23,265 nucleotides of DNA from Chitinophagaceae bacterium (GTDB taxonomy: Bacteria > Bacteroidota > Bacteroidia > Chitinophagales > Chitinophagaceae): the NCBI GenBank assembly GCA_025924755.1, contig JAICHT010000013.1, forward strand, positions 1 through 23,265, given 5' to 3'. A program made the position numbers and the translations under genes. The notes under the pieces were generated by a model. The model saw only the letters and a program-made list of their open reading frames with translations, ran no database searches and was not told the origin of the DNA. Numbering within the stretch: the first letter of the stretch is position 1; each line of letters opens with the position of its first letter. Positions 23,084 to 23,265 of the stretch are shown here, piece by piece.

Positions 23084-23265
23084 ATGAATAAGCAAAACCT
23101 TCTACTGCTCCCACTCTTAATGATCGCGGGTATCTTAACCATTTTAGCCAGCTGTCAAAAGTCCACTGAGTCGCAAAAACCAACAACGTTCACCCTGACA
23201 TTCACTGGTAGTACAAAGCCAGGGTCGTTTACCGGTTATTTTACAGCAAGTGGCGGGGTAGTTAC
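23084..23265 (+). CDS. Putative lipoprotein, 5' part only
   Basis: The frame opens at ATG 23084 and is still open at the window edge (60 full codons). MNKQNLLLLPLLMIAGILTI followed by LASCQKS is a lipoprotein signal with lipobox Cys at residue 24. The mature part begins Ser/Thr/Gly-rich and looks like beta-strand (TFTLTFTGSTKPGSFTGYFT). No Shine-Dalgarno sequence. Function cannot be judged from this piece; a surface or periplasmic lipoprotein is likely. Confidence 0.75.
   Translation, partial: MNKQNLLLLPLLMIAGILTILASCQKSTESQKPTTFTLTFTGSTKPGSFTGYFTASGGVV

Overview
The window reads as chromosome of a Bacteroidota species, most likely family Chitinophagaceae. Four things point there. The replicative helicase, pheT, coiled-coil gene, zapA, rny run and the tig, clpP, clpP, clpX run are typical of the phylum. 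Many genes are preceded by the phylum's promoter pattern (TTTG or TTG, about 18 bases, TAnnTTTG). Almost every gene lacks a Shine-Dalgarno sequence. The A+T-rich intergenic gaps are full of word-like inverted repeats. I see no rRNA, CRISPR array, prophage or insertion sequence.

Layout. 1-2079 (minus): 5' part of rsmE and complete dnaB, separated by a terminator. 2457-5505 (plus): pheT, a coiled-coil protein and zapA, with gaps of 7 and 2 bases. 5562-9283 (plus): rny, rplS, tatA and a lytic transglycosylase as separate units with clear promoters and terminators. 9526-13658 (minus): an extremely acidic disordered protein, purA, and a bifunctional Rel/SpoT. PurA is a known (p)ppGpp target, so its neighbourhood with Rel fits stringent control of purine synthesis. 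13820-18575 (plus): tRNA-Leu(UAG), then trigger factor, two complete ClpP paralogues and ClpX, a chaperone and protease module. 18702-18896: a small unknown protein.

19090-21624 (minus) is the most interesting part. An alpha/beta hydrolase very like Bacillus RsbQ overlaps by 8 bases a soluble PAS, coiled-coil, histidine kinase gene, followed by a single-domain response regulator. In Bacillus, RsbQ works with the PAS phosphatase RsbP to sense energy stress. Here the PAS partner seems to be a histidine kinase, suggesting a small-molecule-gated two-component system.

21844-23265 is accessory in character: a small DUF6582-like gene with a perfect Shine-Dalgarno sequence (exceptional in this window), a 16-bp hairpin, a tiny lipoprotein, about 630 bases with no convincing gene but with opposed promoter-like elements and short ORFs, and the start of another lipoprotein cut by the window edge.

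All family names come from reading motifs and remembered homologues. No search was run.
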